Shown: piece by piece, positions 1 through 8,243 of the stretch
Layout of the letters: every line of letters begins with the position of its first letter
Position numbering within the stretch: the first letter of the stretch is position 1
Assembly: GCF_050033475.1 (NCBI RefSeq)
Contig: NZ_CP188319.1
Span: forward strand, 1,116,001 to 1,180,000
Length of the DNA: 64,000 bases
Reading direction: 5' to 3'
DNA from: Cetobacterium sp050033475
Lineage (GTDB): Bacteria; Fusobacteriota; Fusobacteriia; Fusobacteriales; Fusobacteriaceae
Made by a program: the position numbers and the translations under genes
Notes under the pieces: generated by a model
Databases searched by the model: none
Seen by the model: only the letters and a program-made list of their open reading frames with translations
What the model was told of the DNA's origin: nothing

Positions 1-584
1 GTTGTAGGGCCACTGTGAGCGCTATAAACAACAGTATCTTGAGGATAAAGATTACATATTTTCCTTAGACTATTCTGTAAATCTTCAAAATTTCCTGTAG
101 GTAGATCATATCTACCATAACTTCTTCTAAATAAAGTATCACCAGAAATCATTATTTTCATGTCTTTATTATAAAAACATTTAGATCCGATAGTATGTCC
201 AGGTGTGTCAATTACTTCAAAACCAAAAATAGAATCTCCGCCTTTTAAAGGAAGACAATGTCCAGAATAAATAAACTCACAATTTTGAATATACTGAGAT
301 AAACTTAAAGAAGGGTCTTTTAAAAATTTAATATCCTCTTCACCAATATAAAGTGTAACCTCAGGAAATAAATTTATAATTTTATTTATTCCACCTATAT
401 GATCTCCATGTCCGTGTGTTAAAATAACATTTTCTAGATTTAATTTGTTCTTTTGTAAAAAATCAATAACATTACTTAAATCTTCTCCACCACAATCAAA
501 TAAAGTAGCTTTTTTTGTTGAATAATCCCATACAAGATAACAATTTACCATATATGGTCCAAGTGGAAATACTTTTAATTCCAT
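1..584 (-). CDS. Metallo-beta-lactamase-fold hydrolase (glyoxalase II-like), 3' end cut by window
   Basis: The gene reads leftwards from ATG at 582-584, preceded by an AGGTCT-type ribosome site, and runs off the left edge; 194 residues are visible. Residues 56-65 read THGHGDHIGG, the H-x-H-x-D-H binuclear zinc signature of the superfamily. A further zinc-ligand region follows (GHTIGSK), then SGDTLF with the bridging Asp, and AHSG near the edge supplies the next His. This pattern is typical of the small cytosolic hydrolases annotated as hydroxyacylglutathione hydrolase-like; the true substrate cannot be read from the sequence. It is divergent from trmL and shares a roughly 140-base intergenic region with it. 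Confidence 0.88.
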   Translation of the reverse strand, partial: MELKVFPLGPYMVNCYLVWDYSTKKATLFDCGGEDLSNVIDFLQKNKLNLENVILTHGHGDHIGGINKIINLFPEVTLYIGEEDIKFLKDPSLSLSQYIQNCEFIYSGHCLPLKGGDSIFGFEVIDTPGHTIGSKCFYNKDMKIMISGDTLFRRSYGRYDLPTGNFEDLQNSLRKICNLYPQDTVVYSAHSGPT

Positions 585-663
585 ATTAAGACCTCCAAAA
601 TATAATCTCTATAATAAAATACCATTTTTACGAAAAAAATTAAAGAGAAAAAAATTATATTTC

Positions 664-693
664 TTGGAAAAAACATTAAATCTGTGATAGAAT
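664..693 (+). promoter_or_regulatory. Probable sigma-70 promoter for trmL-folA
   Basis: TTGGAA at 664-669 and TAGAAT at 688-693 are separated by 18 bases, about 30 bases ahead of the trmL start. The elements are near consensus; a start site has not been shown. Confidence 0.45.
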
Positions 694-723
694 TTTTTTT
701 GATAAAATAACAAGGAGGAACTT

Positions 724-1185
724 ATGAACATAGTATTAATGGAACCAGAAATACCATATAACACAGGAAATATAGGGAGATCATGTGTATTAACAAATAC
801 AACATTACATTTAATAAAACCTTTAGGATTTTCTTTAGATGAAAAACAAATAAAAAGATCGGGATTAGATTACTGGCATCTTGTAGATTTAAAAGTTTGG
901 GAGAATTATGATGAGTTAAGAGCAGCTTATCCAGATTCAAATTTTTATTTTGCAACAACAAAAACAAAACAAAGATATACAGATGTAACATATAAAGAGA
1001 ATGATTTTATTGTTTTTGGACCAGAGTCTAGAGGAATTCCAGAGAGTATTTTAAATGAAAATAAAGAAACATGCATAACAATTCCAATGATAAAAATGGG
1101 AAGATCATTAAATTTATCAAATACAGCAGCTATAATTTTATATGAATCTTTAAGACAAAATGATTTCGATTTTGGAGAGGAATAA
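724..1185 (+). CDS. trmL: tRNA (cytidine(34)-2'-O)-methyltransferase
   Basis: A 153-residue SPOUT-family protein, the usual length for TrmL/YibK, which 2'-O-methylates the wobble base of tRNA-Leu using S-adenosylmethionine. The family motifs are clear: EPEIPYNTGNIGRSC near the N-terminus, FGPESRGIPE in the middle and MGRSLNLSNTAAI at the C-terminal knot that binds the cofactor. The start has a strong AAGGAGG site six bases upstream. folA follows after two bases, so the two are co-transcribed. Confidence 0.95.
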   Translation: MNIVLMEPEIPYNTGNIGRSCVLTNTTLHLIKPLGFSLDEKQIKRSGLDYWHLVDLKVWENYDELRAAYPDSNFYFATTKTKQRYTDVTYKENDFIVFGPESRGIPESILNENKETCITIPMIKMGRSLNLSNTAAIILYESLRQNDFDFGEE

Positions 1186-1187
1186 AA

Positions 1188-1661
1188 ATGATTTCTATTA
1201 TAGTTGCAATGACTAAATCAGGAGTGATTGGAGTAAATGGTAAATTACCTTGGAATATACCGGAAGAAATGGCTATATTTAAAGAAAAAACCATGGGTCA
1301 GACTATAATAATGGGAAGAAAAACCTATGAAAGCATTGGAAAACCTTTAATTAATAGAAGGAATATTGTAATTAGCAAAAATGAAAATCTATTTTATGAA
1401 AATATTGAAGTTTATAATTCTTTAAAAAAGGGGCTGGAAGCAGGAGAGAAAACAGAAAAAGATATATATATAATTGGTGGCGGTGAATTATTTAAAGAAG
1501 GAATTCAATATGCTGAAAAATTATGTATATCTTTTATAAAAAAGGACTATAATGGAGATACATACTTTCCGAGAATAGATTTAACTCAATATAATAAAAT
1601 TTTAGAAAAGAATTATAAGGATTTTATATATTGTGAATACATATTAATTAAAAAAAATTAA
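1188..1661 (+). CDS. folA: Dihydrofolate reductase
   Basis: 157 residues, normal length for a chromosomal DHFR, which reduces dihydrofolate to tetrahydrofolate with NADPH. The N-terminus MISIIVAMTKSGVIGVNGKL followed by PW matches the family's first strand and substrate loop. MGRKTYESIG is the NADPH-binding motif, and IIGGGELFKEG is the second cofactor loop. The substrate-binding acid is probably Glu26 in IPEEM. It lies two bases after trmL, with no separate promoter visible. Confidence 0.95.
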   Translation: MISIIVAMTKSGVIGVNGKLPWNIPEEMAIFKEKTMGQTIIMGRKTYESIGKPLINRRNIVISKNENLFYENIEVYNSLKKGLEAGEKTEKDIYIIGGGELFKEGIQYAEKLCISFIKKDYNGDTYFPRIDLTQYNKILEKNYKDFIYCEYILIKKN

Positions 1662-1697
1662 TTTAAATTTAATCTTTCTTTATAAAACAAGTGTTAT

Positions 1698-1743
1698 ATT
1701 ACAATCGTAATAAAACATTAGTAATTTTATTTTTTAAATTACT
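1698..1743 (+). promoter_or_regulatory. Two dyad elements upstream of the FadL-like gene (candidate operator)
   Basis: ATTAC-AATC-GTAAT at 1698-1711 overlaps a possible -10 (TTATAT), and AGTAATTT-N8-AAATTACT at 1720-1743 lies just before the ribosome binding site. Both are perfect dyads. A TetR-type regulator is encoded directly downstream of the porin, so it is a plausible ligand. This is inference; AT-rich DNA produces such dyads by chance. Confidence 0.3.
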
Positions 1744-1759
1744 TTCGGAGGGAAGATTA

Positions 1760-3031
1760 ATGAAAAGAGCAAAACTTACAGTTGCATCATTATTATTAGT
1801 GTCTGGATTATCAGCTTACGGAGCTTCTATAGATCATATACAAAATTACACAGTTGAATATGGGGCAAACCCAGCTCAACAGGGAGCTATAAATGAAAGT
1901 TCATCGGTATATTTTAACCCGGCGGGATTATCAAGATTACATGAGGGAACTTATGTAACTGGTGGAGTTCAATATGCCTTTGGTGAACAAAGTATAAAAA
2001 ATAGCGGGAAAAAATATAAAGCTAATTTAAGTTCACCAGTACCAAATTTTTCTATATATAAAGTACAAGAGGATGGAGATGCTTTATATTGGACAATGGG
2101 TGCTATTGGTGGAGGAGCTTCTTTACATTATAAGGATGGAATACCTGTTAACATAAATAGTCCAGTGATTAATGGAATGCTAGATAAATTAAATTTAACT
2201 ATTGCAGATATTTTAAAAAGTGATGTAAAAGGTGAAAATAGATATTTACAAACTACTTTTGGTAAGGTTTGGAAATTAAATAATAAATGGTCAGCCTCAG
2301 CAGGAATTAGAGGAGTTTATGGAGTTAGAAGATTAGAAGCAAAGGCTCATTTAGATAATAGTAAATTGTTTAACTTTATTAAAGGGTCAGCGTCAATAGA
2401 TTCTGAAAGAAAAGCTTTAGGAGTAGGATTCCAATTAGGATTAAACTATGCACCAACAGATAGATTAAATATAGGAATGAGATATGATTCTCAAGTTAAT
2501 TTAAAATTTAAAACAGATGCTTCAATATCTGATAGTTCTATAAAGAAATTAATTTCTACAGAATTATTAAAAAAATATCCTGTATATGCTGATGGAACAA
2601 AGGAAAGAAGAGATTTACCAGCAATTTTAGCTTTAGGAGCTTCATATAAAGTTACTGATAGATGGACAACTTATGTAGGTGGAAATTATTATTTCAATAA
2701 GCAAGCAAGAATGGATAGAATACAAAGTTCTGTAAAATATGATAATGGTTGGGAACTTTCATTAGGATCAGAGTATCAAATGACTCCAAAGTGGTCTTGG
2801 TTAGTAGGAGGAAATTATGCTGATACTGGAGCTAAGGGAGATCATTTCTCACCAACAGAATACGCATTAGATTCAAAAATGGTTGCTACAGGATTTAAAT
2901 ATAAGCAAAATGAAACAACAGAATGGATGGTATCTTATACACATTACTTCTACGACACAAAGACTTATGATAATAGTACTTATAAGAAAGATATCAGAAG
3001 TGTTGGTATAGGATTTACAAAAAGATTTTAA
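1760..3031 (+). CDS. OmpP1/FadL-family outer-membrane transport protein
   Basis: I start at ATG 1760 because GGAGGGA precedes it and it begins a clean signal peptide (MKRAKLTVASLLLVSGLSAYGAS). The longer open frame from 1691 adds 23 unlikely residues. The mature protein of about 400 residues begins with the FadL-type plug region (NPAQQGAINESSSVYFNPAG) and continues as alternating amphipathic strands ending in ...SVGIGFTKRF, an aromatic C-terminus typical of outer-membrane barrels. FadL-family proteins take up hydrophobic molecules such as fatty acids; the substrate here is unknown. A TetR-like regulator follows 24 bases downstream. Confidence 0.88.
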   Translation: MKRAKLTVASLLLVSGLSAYGASIDHIQNYTVEYGANPAQQGAINESSSVYFNPAGLSRLHEGTYVTGGVQYAFGEQSIKNSGKKYKANLSSPVPNFSIYKVQEDGDALYWTMGAIGGGASLHYKDGIPVNINSPVINGMLDKLNLTIADILKSDVKGENRYLQTTFGKVWKLNNKWSASAGIRGVYGVRRLEAKAHLDNSKLFNFIKGSASIDSERKALGVGFQLGLNYAPTDRLNIGMRYDSQVNLKFKTDASISDSSIKKLISTELLKKYPVYADGTKERRDLPAILALGASYKVTDRWTTYVGGNYYFNKQARMDRIQSSVKYDNGWELSLGSEYQMTPKWSWLVGGNYADTGAKGDHFSPTEYALDSKMVATGFKYKQNETTEWMVSYTHYFYDTKTYDNSTYKKDIRSVGIGFTKRF

Positions 3032-3055
3032 TTAAAACAATAGGAGGAGAGATAC

Positions 3056-3628
3056 ATGCCAAAAAAAGCAATATTTACTAAGGATCATATTCATAAAAAA
3101 GCCTTTGAATTATTTGAAAAACATGGGCTAGAAGCGATCACTGCAAGGAATTTGGCCAAGGCTTTAAATTCTTCTCCAGCCCCAATATATAGCTGCTATG
3201 CTTCTATGGACGAATTGAAAAAAGAGTTGATAGATGAAGCTAAAGATTTATTTATGGAATATGTTGTAAAGCCAGAAACGGAATCAATTTTTTTAAACAG
3301 TGGTATAGGACTATGTACTTTTGCGAGAGAAGAGAAACAACTATTTACATCAATATTTTTAAGAGAAAAGGCATATAAATCCTTATTAATTGAGTTTAGA
3401 GATTTGATGAAAGAAGAAATGTCTAAGGATGAAAGATTTAAGGGTTTACCTTGTGATTTTAAAGATGAGCTATTTTTAGAGTGCTGGTTTTATGGTCATG
3501 GATTTGCAACATTAATTGCCACAGGATATTTTGAAAATCCTACCAATGAATTTATTAAAGAAAAATTGATGAGTGGTGCAGCAACAATGTTATATAAAAG
3601 AATAAAAGATTATAAAAGATCGAGATAG
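3056..3628 (+). CDS. TetR-family transcriptional regulator
   Basis: 190 residues. The N-terminal 50 or so form a TetR-type helix-turn-helix: HIHKKAFELFEKHGLEAIT followed by ARNLAKALNSSPAPIYSCY. The C-terminal part is all-helical and variable, as expected for the ligand-binding domain. ATG is preceded by TAGGAGGAGA. It lies directly behind the FadL-like gene and shares its terminator, so a role as local or auto-regulator of the porin is likely but not shown. Confidence 0.85.
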   Translation: MPKKAIFTKDHIHKKAFELFEKHGLEAITARNLAKALNSSPAPIYSCYASMDELKKELIDEAKDLFMEYVVKPETESIFLNSGIGLCTFAREEKQLFTSIFLREKAYKSLLIEFRDLMKEEMSKDERFKGLPCDFKDELFLECWFYGHGFATLIATGYFENPTNEFIKEKLMSGAATMLYKRIKDYKRSR

Positions 3629-3663
3629 AAAAAGAGCCTGAAAGTTTTTCGGGCTCTTTATAT
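3628..3663. terminator. Bidirectional intrinsic terminator
   Basis: AAGAGCC (3632-3638) pairs with GGCTCTT (3652-3658), and the stem continues inward through TGAAA/TTTCG with a three-base loop. There are A-rich and T-rich flanks on both sides. It separates the convergent TetR gene and recJ. Confidence 0.85.
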
Positions 3664-3665
3664 TT

Positions 3666-6227
3666 TTATAAAATAATTAAAATATCTTTGGAACTATATA
3701 ATATTTTAAAAGTATTTAATTTGTTTTGAATATTGACTCTATCACTAATAGGTAATTTTTTACTATAGAAATATTCTTTTGATATAAGTTCTTTTTCATC
3801 TTCAATGAATTCAATATTTGTAGGTATATTAAAGTTATCTTTTATAGTATTAAAATTATCTATAGAAATATCTTTAGTGGATAATACTAAGATATTGTTA
3901 TTTTTAGGAATATTTTCAGGAATAATATTTAAATAAATATAAAAATCAAATTCAGGCAAATAATTATTAGAAATAGTCAAATAATTATTTAAATCAGAAG
4001 AATTTTCATCTGTTATCAGAAGAACTTTTTTATTTAAAGATTTGAAATATAGACCTATAGTTTTTATAATGGTATTTATTCCACGACCTTTATTTAAAAT
4101 ACCTAAAGTATTAAGTTTTTCTTTAAAAATACTTCCAAGAATTTCTTTTTGAATTTTATTGTAATTAAAATCACCGATTAAATGATTTTTAATATCTTTA
4201 AATAGTTCACCTGGTTTTATAGCAAGGGAACTAAAAGAGAAATCTTTTTTTATTAATATATGAATATTATAATTTTCAGGTTTTGGAATGACATTTTTTA
4301 TTTCAATAGAAAAATTATAATTAAATTTCTCCTTAAGAGTTTTAAGAATATATTGTATTTGAGGATCTAAATATCCCACTAAATTCATGCCAGAATATAT
4401 AGTAACCTCATTATTAGTGAAATTTAAATTTAATTTACTTTCAGACAAGTCTTTCCTTGTATAAAAAACAGCTTCAATAGGAAAAGTTAAATCATAAAGA
4501 TTCATCATTTCTTCTCTATAGTTAATTTTTTCTTGGGAAGGTTTAACATCTTCAATAAAAATTTTATACTGGTATTTATCTTTATACGATTCAAGTTTAA
4601 GTTTAAAAGCTACATCGATTTCTTTGTTATTTACAATTGTATCAAACATATCTTCACCATTAAACCAAACACAATTTTTTATTTCTAAACCATCTTTAAT
4701 CAGATTCAACATCAGATGATTTTCTTCTTTTCCTATTTTTCGAAGGTTACTATAGTGACAATTAGTAACGGCAAAAAGAGGAGAAGGATTTCCAAAACCA
4801 TAGGGCTCTAAAAGAGATAATTTTTCTAAGAGATCATATGAGATTTTATAAAAGGAAATTTCTCTATCAATTTTAATAGGTTTTATAAAATCTGTAGCAT
4901 CCATCACAGCCTCTGCTTGCAAATTAATTCGTTCACTAAATTGGGATATATTTTCTATAGGAATAGAAAATCCAGCAGCTCCTGCGTGACCTCCATATTT
5001 TAAAAATAATTCTGGAAAAGTATTGAGCATTTCAATCATATTGAAGCCCTCGATACTTCTACAAGAGGCAGTTGCTATTCCTTCTTTGGGTTTAATTTCC
5101 ATAATAACACAGGGTTTATAATATTTATCTACAATTTTTGAGGCAACTATCCCAATTACTCCATGATGAAATCCCTCTTCAGCAACAACAATAATATTAT
5201 TTTTATCCAAGGAATTTTTTTCGATAATATCAATAGCTCGTTGGAGTATTTTCTCTTGAATATCTTTTCGTTCACTATTTTTATTAATCATATTATAGAT
5301 CAGTTGATCACAAACTACATGATCTTCAGAAGTTAATAGAGTAACTCCCATTTTAGCATCTTCTAATCTACCAGCTGCATTAAAAATTGGAGCAATTATA
5401 AAACCAACATCGTAGGTATCGAATTTTTTTTCCATGGGATTTTCATAAATTCTTTTTAAAAGCATATTAAGTCCTGTCCATTTACTACTTTTAAGTAATT
5501 CTAATCCATGTTTTACAATAATACGATTATAACCTATTAATGGGACAATATCAGCAACTGTTCCTAGAGCAACAATATCAAGGTATTTATATGCATTATT
5601 TTTTATATTTAATTTTTCAAAAAGAGCTAAAATAACCATAAATGCAGTACCTACTCCTGCTAAAAGATTAAAAGAATCTTTATTATCTTCTCTTTTTGGA
5701 TTAATTGTAGCATAGGCATTAGGAATACCATTATTAATTTCATGATGGTCTGTAATAATTATATCTAGACCTAAATTATTAGAATGATTTATTTCTGTAT
5801 GTGAAGAAATACCACAGTCTACAGTAATAATTAAATCAGCTCCCTGTTCTTTTATATAAGAAATAGCTTCTTTATTTAATCCATATCCTTCATCTCGTAG
5901 GGGAATATAGAAATTAGGATTTAAGCCAATTTCTTTAAAAGCTAAATATAATAAAGAAGTAGAGGTAATTCCATCTACGTCATAATCACCATAAATCCAA
6001 ATGGATTTAGAGTTATTTTTACATTCTAAAATTTTATTTACAGCTTTTTCAACATCAATATAGTCATATGGATTTGGTAAATCCATTAATTGACTATTCA
6101 AAAACTTATCAACTTGATTTTTACCATTAATTCCTCTTGAAGAGAGGATAGAAAGTATATCCTTATCAAAATTTATATTATTATCTAATTTCTCATAAGT
6201 TTTATATAACCATTTTGTATTTCTCAT
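3666..6227 (-). CDS. recJ: Single-stranded-DNA-specific exonuclease RecJ, long form with C-terminal extension
   Basis: 853 residues against about 580 in E. coli. The DHH phosphoesterase core is intact: DYDVDG at 81-86, TVDCGIS around 135-141, DHH at 160-162, plus a later GGHAGAAG motif of the DHHA1 domain. RecJ degrades single-stranded DNA 5' to 3' in recombination and mismatch repair. The OB-fold region follows. Residues about 683-853 are extra: IQKEI, then GILNKGRGINT, then KKVLLIT resemble the Q motif, Walker A and motif Ia of a RecQ-type helicase domain, but without the Walker lysine. An AAAGGA site precedes the start. Confidence 0.93.
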   Translation of the reverse strand: MRNTKWLYKTYEKLDNNINFDKDILSILSSRGINGKNQVDKFLNSQLMDLPNPYDYIDVEKAVNKILECKNNSKSIWIYGDYDVDGITSTSLLYLAFKEIGLNPNFYIPLRDEGYGLNKEAISYIKEQGADLIITVDCGISSHTEINHSNNLGLDIIITDHHEINNGIPNAYATINPKREDNKDSFNLLAGVGTAFMVILALFEKLNIKNNAYKYLDIVALGTVADIVPLIGYNRIIVKHGLELLKSSKWTGLNMLLKRIYENPMEKKFDTYDVGFIIAPIFNAAGRLEDAKMGVTLLTSEDHVVCDQLIYNMINKNSERKDIQEKILQRAIDIIEKNSLDKNNIIVVAEEGFHHGVIGIVASKIVDKYYKPCVIMEIKPKEGIATASCRSIEGFNMIEMLNTFPELFLKYGGHAGAAGFSIPIENISQFSERINLQAEAVMDATDFIKPIKIDREISFYKISYDLLEKLSLLEPYGFGNPSPLFAVTNCHYSNLRKIGKEENHLMLNLIKDGLEIKNCVWFNGEDMFDTIVNNKEIDVAFKLKLESYKDKYQYKIFIEDVKPSQEKINYREEMMNLYDLTFPIEAVFYTRKDLSESKLNLNFTNNEVTIYSGMNLVGYLDPQIQYILKTLKEKFNYNFSIEIKNVIPKPENYNIHILIKKDFSFSSLAIKPGELFKDIKNHLIGDFNYNKIQKEILGSIFKEKLNTLGILNKGRGINTIIKTIGLYFKSLNKKVLLITDENSSDLNNYLTISNNYLPEFDFYIYLNIIPENIPKNNNILVLSTKDISIDNFNTIKDNFNIPTNIEFIEDEKELISKEYFYSKKLPISDRVNIQNKLNTFKILYSSKDILIIL

Positions 6228-6248
6228 TAAAAATCCTTTCTAAAAAAA

Positions 6249-8096
6249 TTAATTATAAAGTGCATTATAAAATGCAAAATTATACATAAGATTTTGAATG
6301 TTCTTACGTAGGGAACTATCTTTTATTTTATTTAAATCAATATCGCCATCTTTTTCAAAAAATAAGCTATTTAAAGCATCTGTACCTTGAGAATATTCAA
6401 TTAAAGTACGAAGATTGTTGTTATTATTTTTACTATAAATTTTTGCTAATTTTTGAATACCCAGTTCTAAATTTATATTTGGATTTATCAAATCTTCAAA
6501 AGTATTAGAAGAATCTTTAGATAATCCCATAAGTCCTATTTTATAAGTAGGTGAAACATAATCAGGATTATATTCACTTCCAGATAAAATTATAGTATAT
6601 ACTAAATTTTCAGGAAGATCATATTTTTTACATAAATCTTCGATTTGTTTCAAATAATATTTAGGAAATAAAAAGTGTATTAAATTTGAGTATTGATAAA
6701 AAATAGTTTTAGAATTATGGGCATTTTTTAATGCTAAATCATAAAATCCACCATTGGCAAAAATACTAGATTTAATTACTAAATTATTAATATTATTATT
6801 AACAATTCCAATATCGGCATTATTAAGAGCTAAAATAATAAGTTGTTCATCGCCTAAAGAAGAAATTTTATTTAATCCCTTTAAAGTTTCATCTAAGGTT
6901 TCTCCTGCAATATTTAAATTATATTTTTCTAAAGTTGAAATATAATTATTGACAATCATATTAATAAGATAAAATGAATTTATTTCAGAAATATTCCATG
7001 GATTTGGAATATTTTTAAAAATATTATTTCTAATTAAACTATAGGCACCACTTTCAACAGTGTATGGATATTTTTCTATAAATTTTTCACTTAATTGTAA
7101 AAATTTTTTCTTATTTTTCAAATAAATATAAGAATTTAGATATAAAATATCTTCGTCGAAGGTTTTTTCTTTTTTTTGTGATAAAATATTTATTATTTCA
7201 GAATATTTTCCAAGGATATATAAGAGATTTATTTTTTCTTCAAGGGCATTATCTTTATAAAAACCATATTTGACTTTAGAAAAATTATTTATGGCCTCAG
7301 GAAAATTTCTTAAATTTTCAAAAGCTTTTCCACGAAGAAAATAAAGATTTTGTTCGCTGATATCATTAATATTTTCTGTTTCATGGATAACAGTTAGATA
7401 TTGTTTATTTCCTAAGAGAGAAAGAATATACTTATATCTAATATCATTTTTATTAGGATATTGAGTATAGAGCTTTTTATAAATTATAAAAGAATTTAAA
7501 TAATCTCTTTTAGAAAGAAAAAAACTACCTAAAGATTTTAAATCATCAAAGGAAAGTTTATCAATATTATGTAGATTATTTTCATATTTTGCTTCTAATA
7601 TATAGTTATAATAAGGTTCATATTTTGAAATAATTTCTAAAGATTTTTTTTCATATTCTTCTAAATCAGGAGAATAATAATTTAAAACTAAATTTTTAAA
7701 TTGTTGAATTCCTTGAGGAATTTTATCTAAAGCTAAATAAGATTTTCCTAAATAATAATCTCTTCTATATTGGAAAAAACTAGATTTTCTATTATAATTT
7801 AAATAATAGTTTTTTGGAATATAAATAGCTTTTGTTAAATAGAAAATAGCTTTATTATAATCCTTACTTTTAAAATAATTCATTCCCATATAATAATAGG
7901 CATAATTACTTGTTAAGGGAGAAGAATTTTTAAAGTTATTCTCAAAGGCTGAAAATTCAAGTTGTGCTAAGGGATAATTACCTTGGAGATAATTTTCTTT
8001 ACCACTTTGAAAAAGTAAATAATCTTGAATGCTATAAGAAAAAACCAATGTATTTATAGATATAAATAAAAAGATATTAATAAATTTTTTAATCAT
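6249..8096 (-). CDS. Exported TPR protein with degenerate lytic-transglycosylase (Slt-like) domain
   Basis: 615 residues with an N-terminal signal peptide (MIKKFINIFLFISINTLVFS). A long helical array of TPR-like repeats follows (for example YYYMGMNYFKSKDYNKAIFYL). From about residue 484 the C-terminus aligns with the catalytic domain of soluble lytic transglycosylase: SGSEYNPDYVSPTYKIGLMGL corresponds to RQESAWNPKVKSPVGASGLMQ of Slt70. The catalytic Glu position is Gly506 and the GLMQI motif is altered, so cleavage of peptidoglycan is doubtful; binding is more likely. It lies 21 bases before recJ and is probably co-transcribed with it. Confidence 0.75.
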   Translation of the reverse strand: MIKKFINIFLFISINTLVFSYSIQDYLLFQSGKENYLQGNYPLAQLEFSAFENNFKNSSPLTSNYAYYYMGMNYFKSKDYNKAIFYLTKAIYIPKNYYLNYNRKSSFFQYRRDYYLGKSYLALDKIPQGIQQFKNLVLNYYSPDLEEYEKKSLEIISKYEPYYNYILEAKYENNLHNIDKLSFDDLKSLGSFFLSKRDYLNSFIIYKKLYTQYPNKNDIRYKYILSLLGNKQYLTVIHETENINDISEQNLYFLRGKAFENLRNFPEAINNFSKVKYGFYKDNALEEKINLLYILGKYSEIINILSQKKEKTFDEDILYLNSYIYLKNKKKFLQLSEKFIEKYPYTVESGAYSLIRNNIFKNIPNPWNISEINSFYLINMIVNNYISTLEKYNLNIAGETLDETLKGLNKISSLGDEQLIILALNNADIGIVNNNINNLVIKSSIFANGGFYDLALKNAHNSKTIFYQYSNLIHFLFPKYYLKQIEDLCKKYDLPENLVYTIILSGSEYNPDYVSPTYKIGLMGLSKDSSNTFEDLINPNINLELGIQKLAKIYSKNNNNNLRTLIEYSQGTDALNSLFFEKDGDIDLNKIKDSSLRKNIQNLMYNFAFYNALYN

Positions 8097-8182
8097 GAAG
8101 GTCCTCCTAAAAAGGAAATATATAGTATTATTATTACAAAATATAATATAAATATCAATAAGAATTATTATTAAAAAAATAG

Positions 8183-8212
8183 TTGAAATTATATATGAAT
8201 TATATATATAAT
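8183..8212 (+). promoter_or_regulatory. Probable promoter for mutL operon
   Basis: TTGAAA at 8183-8188 and TATAAT at 8207-8212 are separated by 18 bases, in the divergent region between the TPR protein and mutL. The surroundings are very AT-rich, so other -10 choices exist. Confidence 0.5.
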
Positions 8213-8243
8213 AAAGATTGTACGTATTTTGTTGGGGGTGAAT

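Noticed and set aside
1691..1759. Upstream start for the FadL-like gene
   Set aside because: No ribosome site, and the added residues precede a complete signal peptide that starts at 1760.
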